A stretch of 51,363 bases of DNA, taken from assembly GCA_048549915.1 (NCBI GenBank), contig JBLYYE010000035.1, positions 1 through 51,363 on the forward strand, given 5' to 3'. The stretch's first letter is position 1. Every line of letters begins with the position of its first letter. Shown one piece after another: positions 17,498 through 25,432 of this stretch. The stretch comes from LSUCC0057 sp048549915 (GTDB lineage Bacteria > Pseudomonadota > Gammaproteobacteria > Pseudomonadales > Porticoccaceae). Made by a program: the position numbers and the translations under genes. Below the pieces are notes generated by a model, which worked only from the letters and a program-made list of their open reading frames with translations, did not search any database and was not told the DNA's origin.

Positions 17498-18712
17498 TCA
17501 AATCGTCTCGTGGCGAGCCATTAGGTCGCGGCCGAGCTGCATCATGTGTACTTCATCGGGGCCGTCTGCCAAGCGCAGTACACGCTGCCAAGCAAACATT
17601 TGCGCCAAGAATGTATCTTGTCCAAGCCCAGCAGCGCCGTGGATTTGAATGGCGCGATCGATTACTTTCAGCGCCATATTGGGAGCGGCAATTTTGATCA
17701 TGGCAATTAACTCGCGCGCTCCTTTATTGCCGGCTCGGTCCATCATGTCGGCAGCCTTGAGTGTGAGCAGACGACACTGCTCAATCTCAATAGCTGCCTT
17801 GGCAATCTCTTCGCGAATTGATTGCTGTTTGCTCATTGGTCGCCCGAATACGATGCGGCTGTTGGCGCGCTCGCACATCATCTCGAGTGCGCGCTGGGCA
17901 GCGCCAATGCTGCGCATACAGTGGTGAATGCGCCCTGGCCCGAGGCGACCTTGTGCCACCTCAAAACCGCGACCTTCGCCGAGGATAATGTTCTCTACAG
18001 GAACACGGACATCCTCAAAAATAATTTCGGCGTGGCCTTCGGGGCAGTCGTCGTAGCCAAATACCTTCATTGGGCGCACCACAGTCACTCCAGGGGTATC
18101 AATAGGCACTAAAACTTGCGACTGTTGCAAGTGGCGGTTGACGTTGTTGGGGTCGGTTTTACCCATCACAATCATAATTTTACATTCGGCCCGGCACGCG
18201 CCACTGATGTAAAACTTGCGACCATTGATGACGTACTCGTCACCCTCACGGACGATAGTGGTCTCAATATTAGTCGCGTCAGAAGAGGCGACATCGGGCT
18301 CTGTCATAGCAAACGCGGAGCGGATCTCGCCATTTAGCAGCGGCACTAACCATTTTTGCTGTTGCTCAGGTGTGCCGTACTTGGCCAGTACCTCCATATT
18401 GCCGGTGTCGGGTGCCGAGCAGTTAAATACCTCAGATGCCCAGCCGTTGTGGCCCATCAGCTCAGCTAAGGGGGCATATTCGAGGTTGGTCAGACCGCCG
18501 CTGTATTCGCCAAAACTCAATGGCAAAAAGAAATTCCACAATCCGGCAGCTTTAGCCTTGGCCTTGAGTTCTTGCAAAATGGGAGGAGTGGTCCAGCCGT
18601 ACTCTGCCACTTGTTGCTCATAGAGAGCCTCGTTTGGGAGGATATCCTCCTGCATGAAAGCCTCAATCCGGCTTCGTAATTCTTTAACCTTTTCACTGTA
18701 TTCAAATTGCAT
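17498..18712 (-). CDS. Acyl-CoA dehydrogenase, ACAD10/11-like (LvaC-like)
   Basis: The ATG at 18712 (MQFEYSEKVKELRSR) follows AGGGACA. The 404-residue flavoprotein has the three-domain acyl-CoA dehydrogenase build: helical N-domain, beta-domain with FAMTEPDVASSDATNI and INGRKFYISGA, and C-domain with GRLGPGRIHHCMRSIG and IHGAAGLGQD. The stretches FNCSAPDTGNMEVL, GEGRGFEVAQGRLGPGRIHHCMR and RVLRLADGPDEVH are strongly ACAD11-like by recall. In the ACAD10/11 and Lva systems the dehydrogenase domain works with the kinase to turn a 4-hydroxyacyl-CoA into a beta-oxidation substrate through a phosphorylated intermediate. It is transcribed away from the acyl-CoA ligase at 18950. Confidence 0.9.
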   Translation of the reverse strand: MQFEYSEKVKELRSRIEAFMQEDILPNEALYEQQVAEYGWTTPPILQELKAKAKAAGLWNFFLPLSFGEYSGGLTNLEYAPLAELMGHNGWASEVFNCSAPDTGNMEVLAKYGTPEQQQKWLVPLLNGEIRSAFAMTEPDVASSDATNIETTIVREGDEYVINGRKFYISGACRAECKIMIVMGKTDPNNVNRHLQQSQVLVPIDTPGVTVVRPMKVFGYDDCPEGHAEIIFEDVRVPVENIILGEGRGFEVAQGRLGPGRIHHCMRSIGAAQRALEMMCERANSRIVFGRPMSKQQSIREEIAKAAIEIEQCRLLTLKAADMMDRAGNKGARELIAMIKIAAPNMALKVIDRAIQIHGAAGLGQDTFLAQMFAWQRVLRLADGPDEVHMMQLGRDLMARHETI

Positions 18713-18852
18713 CAGTTGTCCCTTGCCTGTCTTAGAGCCCGCAGCGAGAGCTGTAAGCACATTTAATTTGGCAACGAGTGTAGCTGCTTTATAGCTGGCA
18801 AAGAAGCGGGGGGAACCGAACAGTCACATAAGCTGGAATGGGTTGATGATAG

Positions 18853-18927
18853 GTTGTCATAATTCTCACGTGATAGGGTGGTCAGAGCCGCACTGCCCGA
18901 TTACAATCTTTGAGTAATTATGACAAC
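18853..18927. promoter_or_regulatory. Paired 12-bp inverted repeat, putative operator
   Basis: GTTGTCATAATT (18853-18864) and its exact reverse complement AATTATGACAAC (18916-18927) are separated by 51 bases. The arm centres are 63 bases apart, close to six helical turns. They sit in the 237-base region between the divergent acyl-CoA dehydrogenase and acyl-CoA ligase genes, the right arm ending 22 bases before the ligase ATG. The arms face both promoters symmetrically, which suits a regulator of both units, possibly by looping. No regulator gene is adjacent. I do not recognise the motif. Confidence 0.55.
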
Positions 18928-18949
18928 AACAAAAATTTAAGAGGGTTAT

Positions 18950-20596
18950 ATGGCAGCTTTCGGAGCAGTACCACTGTCGTGGGTAGATCACTGGTGTACC
19001 GAACAGGGTGAGCGAGTTTATCTTCGTCAACCGCGTTCAGGTGAATACGCCACCACCACTTGGCTTGAGTTTCGCCAACAAGCTCTGCAAATAGCGGCTG
19101 CACTTAAAGCACAGGGCCTTCAGCCCGGCGATCGGGTGGGCATTCTCGGTTCAAACTGTGCCGAGTGGTTTATCGCCGATCTTGCCATTCAAGCCGCCGG
19201 CTTGGTCTCAGTGCCGATCTATGCCACTGCTGCACAACCCACGATCGACTATGTCATAGACCACGCAGAAGTGAAGCTACTGTTCGTCGGCAAACTGGGC
19301 AACCCAGCTGAACAGTTGGCAGGCCTGCCTGGCTCGCTAATTACCGTTGCTTTCGACTACCCAGGCGTTACAGGGCAGTTCGCTTGGAATGAACTTCTAG
19401 CTAGCCATGAACCCTTGGCAGAGCCTCACTATGGCGATCGCGATGAAATCATGTCGATTGTTTATACCTCGGGCAGTACCGGGCGCCCCAAAGGGGTGGT
19501 GATGAACTACAGAGGCTATGTCTATGGCTCGCGAGCACCAATTGAGCAGTTTGGTATATTTAAAGAAGATCAGCTGCTCTCCTATCTGCCTCTGGCGCAC
19601 ATTACCGAGCGCACGGTTATCCAAGGTGTTTCGCTAGCCTCTGGTGCCGCTGTAGATTTTATCGACTCTATTGATACTTTTGCCGACAACGTCCGCTTTA
19701 CATCGCCAACGGTATTTATCTCCGTGCCGCGACTTTGGAAGCGCTTTCAGTCCGGCATCCTCGCCGCTCTACCGCAGGGCAAGTTGAACGTGCTGCTAAA
19801 GATCCCGTTTGTTGCTGGTGCGGTCAAGCGCAAAGTGCGCGCCCAGTTGGGATTGAGTCGGGCGCGCTTTACCGGTGCTGGCTCCGCGCCGATGAGCGTC
19901 GGTTTGATGACTTGGTTTCACAAGTTGGGACTCGATATCGGTGAAGGCTGGGGTATGACCGAAACAGCGGGCCTCTCGACAGGTAATGCACCGGTTAACC
20001 CCAGCAAATTTGGCACCATTGGTAAACCTGTGCCGGGCACTGAAGTGAAGCTATCAGAGCAGGGCGAAATACTCATTAAAGGTGACGGAGTGTTTCACAG
20101 CTATTATCGCCAGCCCGAGTTAACCGCGGAGTGCTTTGTCGACGGCTACTTTAAAACTGGCGATAAAGGCGAAATCGATAGCGAGGGTTACGTTCGCATC
20201 ACTGGTCGCATCAAGGATATCTTCAAAAGTAGCAAGGGCAAATATATCGTTCCCGCACCGATAGAAAATCGCCTGCTGGGCTCTGGTTTGGTAGAGCAGG
20301 CGTGTGTGGTGGGCGATTCGCGCAAACAGCCAGTGGCCGTAGTGGTGTTGTCTGCTGAGGCGGCAGAAGGCCATTCGCGCGAGGCGCTTACCGCTCAACT
20401 CGTCGATATCCTAGCCACTACCAATACGCCGTCAGAATCCCACGCGGTGCTAGATGCACTGATTGTTGCCCCTGAGGCGTGGACACCGGAGAACGGTATT
20501 TTGACGCCTACTCTTAAAGTTAAGCGCGATCAAGTTGAGCAGCATTTTGCCAACGCGATAAATGATGAGAGCCTTGGCGGCATTGTCTGGCTGTGA
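18950..20596 (+). CDS. Long-chain-type acyl-CoA ligase (AMP-binding)
   Basis: A 548-residue ANL-superfamily enzyme. The P-loop motif YTSGSTGRPKGVVMN, LPLAHITER, the adenylate motif GWGMTETAG, YFKTGDKG and the hinge GRIKDIFKSSKGKYIVP are all present and place it with long-chain acyl-CoA synthetases (the FadD15/ACSL-like branch with the KSSKGKYI segment). It converts a carboxylic acid to its CoA thioester with ATP. The ATG at 18950 follows GAGGG. It is divergent from the acyl-CoA dehydrogenase-kinase-SDR-OYE set and may supply that set with substrate, in the role LvaE has in levulinate catabolism. The chain length and substrate are not resolved. Confidence 0.88.
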   Translation: MAAFGAVPLSWVDHWCTEQGERVYLRQPRSGEYATTTWLEFRQQALQIAAALKAQGLQPGDRVGILGSNCAEWFIADLAIQAAGLVSVPIYATAAQPTIDYVIDHAEVKLLFVGKLGNPAEQLAGLPGSLITVAFDYPGVTGQFAWNELLASHEPLAEPHYGDRDEIMSIVYTSGSTGRPKGVVMNYRGYVYGSRAPIEQFGIFKEDQLLSYLPLAHITERTVIQGVSLASGAAVDFIDSIDTFADNVRFTSPTVFISVPRLWKRFQSGILAALPQGKLNVLLKIPFVAGAVKRKVRAQLGLSRARFTGAGSAPMSVGLMTWFHKLGLDIGEGWGMTETAGLSTGNAPVNPSKFGTIGKPVPGTEVKLSEQGEILIKGDGVFHSYYRQPELTAECFVDGYFKTGDKGEIDSEGYVRITGRIKDIFKSSKGKYIVPAPIENRLLGSGLVEQACVVGDSRKQPVAVVVLSAEAAEGHSREALTAQLVDILATTNTPSESHAVLDALIVAPEAWTPENGILTPTLKVKRDQVEQHFANAINDESLGGIVWL

Positions 20597-20628
20597 ATAA
20601 ATAGCCTTTAAAAACTTGAGGATTAATA

Positions 20629-21255
20629 ATGAGTAATGGAAGTACCAGTGGCGATAACCTGACTTGGCACGAAGGAGAGGTTAGTCGCAGCGATAGAACG
20701 GAAATGTTTGGCCAAAGTGGCGCAACGCTCTGGTTTACGGGGCTGTCGGGTAGCGGTAAGAGCACGATTGCAGTTGCTCTTGAGGCTGAGCTGCATCAGC
20801 GCGGTAAGCTCAGTTATCGTCTTGATGGCGATAACATTCGCTTGGGCATCAATAAAAACCTCGGCTTTTCTGCTGAAGATCGCACTGAGAATATCCGTCG
20901 AATCGGCGAGGTGGCTAAGCTATTTGCCGACGCAGGCGTGATTACCCTGTCAAGCTTTATCAGCCCCTATGCCGCTGACCGCGATGGTGTCCGCGATCTG
21001 CACAACGCCGCCGGTCTACCTTTTATTGAAGTGCATGTCGACTGTCCGCTCGATGAAGCGGAGCGCCGCGATCCCAAGGGTTTGTATAAAAAAGCTCGCG
21101 CTGGAGAGATCCGCAACTTTACCGGCATCGACGATCCCTATGAGGCGCCACCCGCGGCAGAGCTAACGCTGCGCACTGATCAGCTCTCGCTGGAGCAGGA
21201 GGTAGAGCAAATCATCGCCTATCTGGTCGAGTGCGGGGTGCTCCGCAGCGGCTGA
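20629..21255 (+). CDS. cysC: Adenylylsulfate (APS) kinase
   Basis: A 208-residue P-loop kinase with GLSGSGKST at residues 38-46, LDGDNIRLGINKNLGFS (APS-binding region), ENIRRIGEVAKLF, SFISPY and FIEVHVDCPLDE, all typical of CysC. It phosphorylates APS to PAPS. The ATG at 20629 follows GAGGA, 32 bases after the acyl-CoA ligase stop. ATP sulfurylase follows 53 bases later. No PAPS reductase or sulfotransferase is in the window, so the use of the PAPS is unknown. Confidence 0.93.
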   Translation: MSNGSTSGDNLTWHEGEVSRSDRTEMFGQSGATLWFTGLSGSGKSTIAVALEAELHQRGKLSYRLDGDNIRLGINKNLGFSAEDRTENIRRIGEVAKLFADAGVITLSSFISPYAADRDGVRDLHNAAGLPFIEVHVDCPLDEAERRDPKGLYKKARAGEIRNFTGIDDPYEAPPAAELTLRTDQLSLEQEVEQIIAYLVECGVLRSG

Positions 21256-21308
21256 TTTTCCGGTATCATGTGCGGTTTGATTTACCTGCCCCATACTAGG
21301 AGTTAGTT

Positions 21309-22502
21309 TTGATTAAGCCGCACGGATCTGACCTGTTAAACCCTCTCTACGTTGCCGATTCTGCGCGCCGACAGGCGCTTGTTGACGAAGCTGCTTCACT
21401 TCCGGCAATTACCGTTAGCTCAGCGGCAGCGGCCAATGCGGTCATGCTCGCGGGCGGGTATTTCAACCCCCTCGAGGGCTACATGAACCTCGCCGATTCG
21501 CTGGCTGTGGCAGAGACCATGCACACAACCACTGGGCTGTTCTGGCCAGTGCCGATCGTCAATATGGTAGAGAGTGCCGAAGGTATCGAAGCGGGCAGCC
21601 GCATCGCCCTGCGCGACCCCAATATTGCCGGCAACCCAGTTTTAGCTGTAATGGATATCGATGCAGTCGAAATCGTTAGCGATCAGCAAATTGAGACCAT
21701 GGCAGCAGCTATTTTTGCCACTAATGACCCACAACACCCAGGCGTAGCAGCGTTTTCTGGCGCTGGCAGAGTGTTGTTGTCGGGCTCTGTTGAGGTGCTC
21801 AACTACAGTTACTTCGATGTCGATTTTCCCGACACCTTCCGCACCGCTGTGCAGATTCGCGCCGAGATTGCCGAGCGCGGTTGGCAAAAAGTGGTCGCTT
21901 TTCAGACCCGCAACCCAATGCACCGCGCCCACGAAGAGCTCTGCCGCATGGCGATGGAGCGTCTTGGCGCGGACGGTTGTGTCGTCCATATGCTGCTGGG
22001 TAAACTTAAAAAAGGCGATATCCCTGCCGCCGTGCGCGATGCATCAATTCGCACCATGGTCGACAGCTATTTTCCTGCTAACAGCGTCATGGTCAACGGC
22101 TACGGCTTTGATATGCTCTACGCTGGACCGCGCGAGGCGGTGCTGCACGCCATTTTCCGCCAGAATATGGGGGCTACCCATCTCATCGTCGGTCGCGACC
22201 ACGCGGGTGTTGGCGACTACTACGGTGCCTTTGATGCGCAGACCATCTTTATCGATCAAGTGCCAGCTGGGGCTCTGGAAATTGAGATCTTCAACGCCGA
22301 CCACACTGCCTATTCAAAGAAGCTCGGCCGCGTAGTGATGATGAATGAAGCGCCTGATCACAGCGCTGAAGACTTCATCCTGCTCTCCGGCACTAAAGTC
22401 CGCGAGATGCTAGGCAGTGGCATAGCGCCGCCGCCTGAGTTCTCTCGTCCCGAAGTGGCGCAAATTCTTATGGACTACTACCAGAGCGAAGCGAGCGCCT
22501 AA
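21309..22502 (+). CDS. sat: ATP sulfurylase (sulfate adenylyltransferase), single-chain Sat type
   Basis: A 397-residue protein of the homomeric Sat family rather than the CysDN heteromer. Key signs are the start MIKPHGSDLLNPL, the ATP and sulfate site FQTRNPMHRAHEEL with the QxRN and HxxH elements, and GRDHAGVGDYYG. It makes APS from sulfate and ATP. The start is TTG at 21309 with AGGAG ten bases upstream; no ATG gives the conserved N-terminus. It forms a unit with cysC upstream and the DHH protein 6 bases downstream. In gammaproteobacteria single-chain Sat occurs in sulfur oxidisers (reverse direction) and in assimilation; pairing with cysC favours PAPS formation. Confidence 0.93.
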   Translation: MIKPHGSDLLNPLYVADSARRQALVDEAASLPAITVSSAAAANAVMLAGGYFNPLEGYMNLADSLAVAETMHTTTGLFWPVPIVNMVESAEGIEAGSRIALRDPNIAGNPVLAVMDIDAVEIVSDQQIETMAAAIFATNDPQHPGVAAFSGAGRVLLSGSVEVLNYSYFDVDFPDTFRTAVQIRAEIAERGWQKVVAFQTRNPMHRAHEELCRMAMERLGADGCVVHMLLGKLKKGDIPAAVRDASIRTMVDSYFPANSVMVNGYGFDMLYAGPREAVLHAIFRQNMGATHLIVGRDHAGVGDYYGAFDAQTIFIDQVPAGALEIEIFNADHTAYSKKLGRVVMMNEAPDHSAEDFILLSGTKVREMLGSGIAPPPEFSRPEVAQILMDYYQSEASA

Positions 22503-22508
22503 GCCACA

Positions 22509-23480
22509 GTGGCCGATTTCGATATTTTTAATGGCGATGCCGACGGCATCACCGCACTGCTGCAACTGCGCTTGGCAGAGCCGCGTGAGGCGCAATTGGT
22601 CACCGGTGTAAAACGCGACATCGCGCTGCTAGAGAGGCCCGAGCTCAGCGAGGTGGGTGAGGGCGACCATCTCGTTGTACTGGATCTGTCGCTGGATAAG
22701 AATCGCGCTCCACTGGAGCAGTTCCTCGAGCGCGGCGCCGAGGTTTTTTACTGCGACCACCATTACGCAGGCGCCGTTCCTGGCTCTAGCCGCTTGCTTT
22801 CACTGATCAATGAAGCTCCAGAGGTCTGCACTAGCCTATTAGTTAATGGTTATCTGCGCGGCCGCTTTGCCGCTTGGGCAGTGGTCGGTGCTTTCGGCGA
22901 TAATTTGCATGACAGTGCGCGCCGCTTGGCCGTCAATATTGGCCTCAACGAGCAGCAGAGTGAGGCGCTCTGCGAGCTGGGTGAGCTGCTCAACTACAAC
23001 GGCTATGGCGAATCGCTCAGCGATTTGCACTTTCACCCCGCCGAGCTCTTCATAGAGCTGCTTGAGTTTGAGTCCCCACTCGAACTTATAGAAAACGCAG
23101 CGCCAGCGTTGACGGCGCTGCGAGCCGGCTATGCTGAAGACGTTGCAGCGTGTGACCAGGTCGAGACACTGCTCAGCAACGTCGCGGGAATAGTTAAATT
23201 GTTGCCCAATGCCCCCTGGGCGCGTCGTATTAGCGGTGTCTGGGCCAACCAACTGGCTCGCGAGAACCCCGATAGTGCGGTGGCGTTGTTGACAGAAAAA
23301 ACTGGGGGCTACTTGGTCAGTGTGCGCGCACCGCTCAGCCGTCGCACCGGTGCGGCTCGACTCTGTCGCCAGTTTGCCAGCGGTGGTGGTCGCGAAGCGG
23401 CGGCCGGGATCAACTTGTTGGCAGAGCAAGATAGAGACAAGTTTTTAAGTGAATTTTCAAATAATTTCATTAGTTTATAG
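22509..23480 (+). CDS. DHH/DHHA1-family phosphoesterase
   Basis: A 323-residue protein with the DHH phosphoesterase motifs in order: FNGDADGITAL (motif with two metal-binding Asp), VVLDLS, DHHYAG (the DHH motif itself), a later GDNLHD, and the DHHA1 signature GGGREAAAG near residue 300. This is the layout of NrnA-like enzymes, which hydrolyse pAp and short oligonucleotides. It starts at GTG 22509, 6 bases after the sat stop, so translation is probably coupled. Since PAPS use releases pAp, a role as pAp phosphatase for the sulfate-activation cassette is attractive but inferred; a nanoRNase or cyclic-dinucleotide hydrolase is equally open. Confidence 0.82.
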   Translation: MADFDIFNGDADGITALLQLRLAEPREAQLVTGVKRDIALLERPELSEVGEGDHLVVLDLSLDKNRAPLEQFLERGAEVFYCDHHYAGAVPGSSRLLSLINEAPEVCTSLLVNGYLRGRFAAWAVVGAFGDNLHDSARRLAVNIGLNEQQSEALCELGELLNYNGYGESLSDLHFHPAELFIELLEFESPLELIENAAPALTALRAGYAEDVAACDQVETLLSNVAGIVKLLPNAPWARRISGVWANQLARENPDSAVALLTEKTGGYLVSVRAPLSRRTGAARLCRQFASGGGREAAAGINLLAEQDRDKFLSEFSNNFISL

Positions 23481-23510
23481 CATTTAATTAAAACGGATTA
23501 GAGGTTTATT

Positions 23511-24005
23511 ATGGGCGATACACGACCATTTTCGGTACTCGGGATGCAACAGATAGCCGTCGGCGGCCCCGACAAGGCAAAACTCTCCGAGTTTTGGGTA
23601 GAGCTGCTGGGGTTGCGCTATCGCTCCACTTTTGTCAGCGAATCTGAGAATGTCGACGAAGATATTTGCGAGCTCGGCAGCGGCCCGTTTGCCGTCGAGG
23701 TCGATCTTATGCAGCCGCTCGATGCAGAGCGCAAGCCGCGTGTCGATAGCCCACCGCTCAACCATGTCGGTCTCTGGGTGGACGATATTCACGCCGCTAT
23801 CACCTGGCTTTCCGGTCGCGGTGTGCGTTTTGCTCCGGGCGGAATCCGCGCGGGGGCAGCAGGCCATGATGTCTGTTTTATCCACCCCAAAGGTAACGAG
23901 GAGTTTCCACTTAGCTCGCAGGGGGTGTTGGTCGAGCTGGTACAAGCACCAGCGGCGGTGATTGAGGCCTATGCCTCTCTGAATGCTGCTCTGGCTGAGG
24001 CGTAG
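23511..24005 (+). CDS. VOC-family (glyoxalase-like) protein
   Basis: A 164-residue single-domain or paired betaalphabetabetabeta protein. The N-terminus (LGMQQIAVGGPDKAKLSEFWVELLGL) and the middle segment NHVGLWVDDIHAAI are typical of the vicinal oxygen chelate superfamily, and the C-terminal segment KGNEEFPLSSQGVLVELVQ supplies the last Glu ligand; methylmalonyl-CoA epimerase-like proteins share this layout. It may be a lyase, epimerase or isomerase. The ATG at 23511 follows AGAGG, 30 bases after the DHH gene. Substrate is unknown. Confidence 0.8.
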   Translation: MGDTRPFSVLGMQQIAVGGPDKAKLSEFWVELLGLRYRSTFVSESENVDEDICELGSGPFAVEVDLMQPLDAERKPRVDSPPLNHVGLWVDDIHAAITWLSGRGVRFAPGGIRAGAAGHDVCFIHPKGNEEFPLSSQGVLVELVQAPAAVIEAYASLNAALAEA

Positions 24006-24064
24006 TTCATTGATCGAACAGCCCAGCCCTGGGTGTTTTGGTTCATTCATTGAGAGTATGGCTT

Positions 24065-25402
24065 ATGGATAGCTATGCCGCTTGGAGTTTGGTGCCGACT
24101 GCGTTGGTGGTAGTGGTCGCCCTCTGGTTGCACCGGCCAGCCATCGCTCTGGTCAGCGGCGTTGTGCTTGGCCTGGCGATGATTGAACCCACTGCACTAG
24201 TTGGCAATTTCGCTGCGCTTACCACAACAACCTTGCAGGATGAGACGGTCGCTTGGGTCATCGTAGTCTGTGGCTTGATGGGTAGTTTGATTTTTCTGCT
24301 GATTCGCACCGGTGCTGCCACTGCGTTTGCCAACCGTCTGGCTGAGCACGCCAATAGCCGCGAGCGCTCGCTGCTGGTAACCTGGCTGCTCGGCATCATG
24401 ATCTTTATCGATGATTATCTTAACGCTATCGCCATCAGCGCCTCGATGAAAAAGGTCACCGACCGCTTTGGGGTGTCGCGCTCGATGCTCTCTTACGTGG
24501 TCGACTCCACCGCAGCGCCGGTCTGTGTAATTGTGCCGATTTCCACTTGGGCGGTATTTTTCGCCGCGCTGCTGGAAGAGAGCGGGGCGGCGCCAAGCGG
24601 TGAAGGCCTGGCACTTTATATCACCGCTATTCCCTATATGTTTTACGCTTGGATCGCGATGTTTCTGGTGCCATTGGTGGTGCTTGGCAAAGTGCCGTTG
24701 TGGGGTGCTATGCGCCGTGCCGAGGCCGCCGCTGCCGAGGGCCGACTGGTGTTGACACCCATTGCGGAAATTGAAGAGCAGCAGCATGAGCGCAGTGATC
24801 TGTGGGCATTTTTACTGCCATTAGCGGCATTGATCGGCTTCTCCTGGTGGTTTGATATCGATCTCTTGAAAGGGGTGATGCTCACATTGGCTTTGACCAT
24901 CCCTTACTTGGTTGCCCGTAAAATGATTACCCTGCGCGGTGCTTTGGACGCCTGCATGGAGGGGTTCAAGATGATCATGGCGCCGCTGGCAATTGTTTTC
25001 TGTGCGTTCATGTTCAAATCTGTCAACGACCAGCTCGGTTTGTCTCCGTATATCATCGACTCGGTCATGCCGCTGATGACGCCGCTGTTGTTGCCGCTGA
25101 TTGTCTTTTTAACGATGGCGGCGATCTGTTTTGCAACGGGTTCCTCGTGGGGTGTGTTTGCCATTGCTATTCCGATAGTCATGCCGCTTGGAGAGGCGAT
25201 GGGCGTGCCAGCACCACTGTTGATCGGCGCGCTTTTATCGGCCAGCAGTTTTGGCTCACACGCCTGTTTTTACAGCGATTCAACCGCACTGGTCGCCCAG
25301 AGTGCGGGCTGCGGAGTGATGGAGCACGCGCTCAGCCAGCTCCCTTACGCGCTGTTGGCGGCATCTCTAGCGAGTGTGGCCTTTGTTTTAATCGGGCTGT
25401 AA
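24065..25402 (+). CDS. NhaC-family Na+/H+ antiporter-like membrane protein
   Basis: The ATG at 24065 (MDSYAAWSLVPTAL) is preferred; a TTG 27 bases upstream is in frame but adds no conserved residues. The 445-residue product has about 11 hydrophobic spans. The segments MIFIDDYLNAIAISASMKK (paired Asp in a membrane helix), VDSTAAPVCVIVPISTWAVF and SSFGSHACFYSDSTAL are characteristic of NhaC-type antiporters. It would exchange Na+ for H+ or export an organic ion with cation coupling, in the inner membrane. It follows the VOC gene and precedes a parvulin-like isomerase gene by 30 bases. Confidence 0.87.
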   Translation: MDSYAAWSLVPTALVVVVALWLHRPAIALVSGVVLGLAMIEPTALVGNFAALTTTTLQDETVAWVIVVCGLMGSLIFLLIRTGAATAFANRLAEHANSRERSLLVTWLLGIMIFIDDYLNAIAISASMKKVTDRFGVSRSMLSYVVDSTAAPVCVIVPISTWAVFFAALLEESGAAPSGEGLALYITAIPYMFYAWIAMFLVPLVVLGKVPLWGAMRRAEAAAAEGRLVLTPIAEIEEQQHERSDLWAFLLPLAALIGFSWWFDIDLLKGVMLTLALTIPYLVARKMITLRGALDACMEGFKMIMAPLAIVFCAFMFKSVNDQLGLSPYIIDSVMPLMTPLLLPLIVFLTMAAICFATGSSWGVFAIAIPIVMPLGEAMGVPAPLLIGALLSASSFGSHACFYSDSTALVAQSAGCGVMEHALSQLPYALLAASLASVAFVLIGL

Positions 25403-25432
25403 TCTCCTCGGCACGCTATTTAAGGAATCCCA

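Noticed and set aside
24022..24040. CCCAG/CTGGG hairpin followed by TGTTTTG between the VOC and antiporter genes
   Set aside because: Two-base loop and a broken T run; too weak to call a terminator.
23484..24050. Minus-strand 188-codon open frame over the VOC gene
   Set aside because: The plus-strand VOC protein has recognisable motifs; the minus-strand product has none and is a reading-frame shadow.
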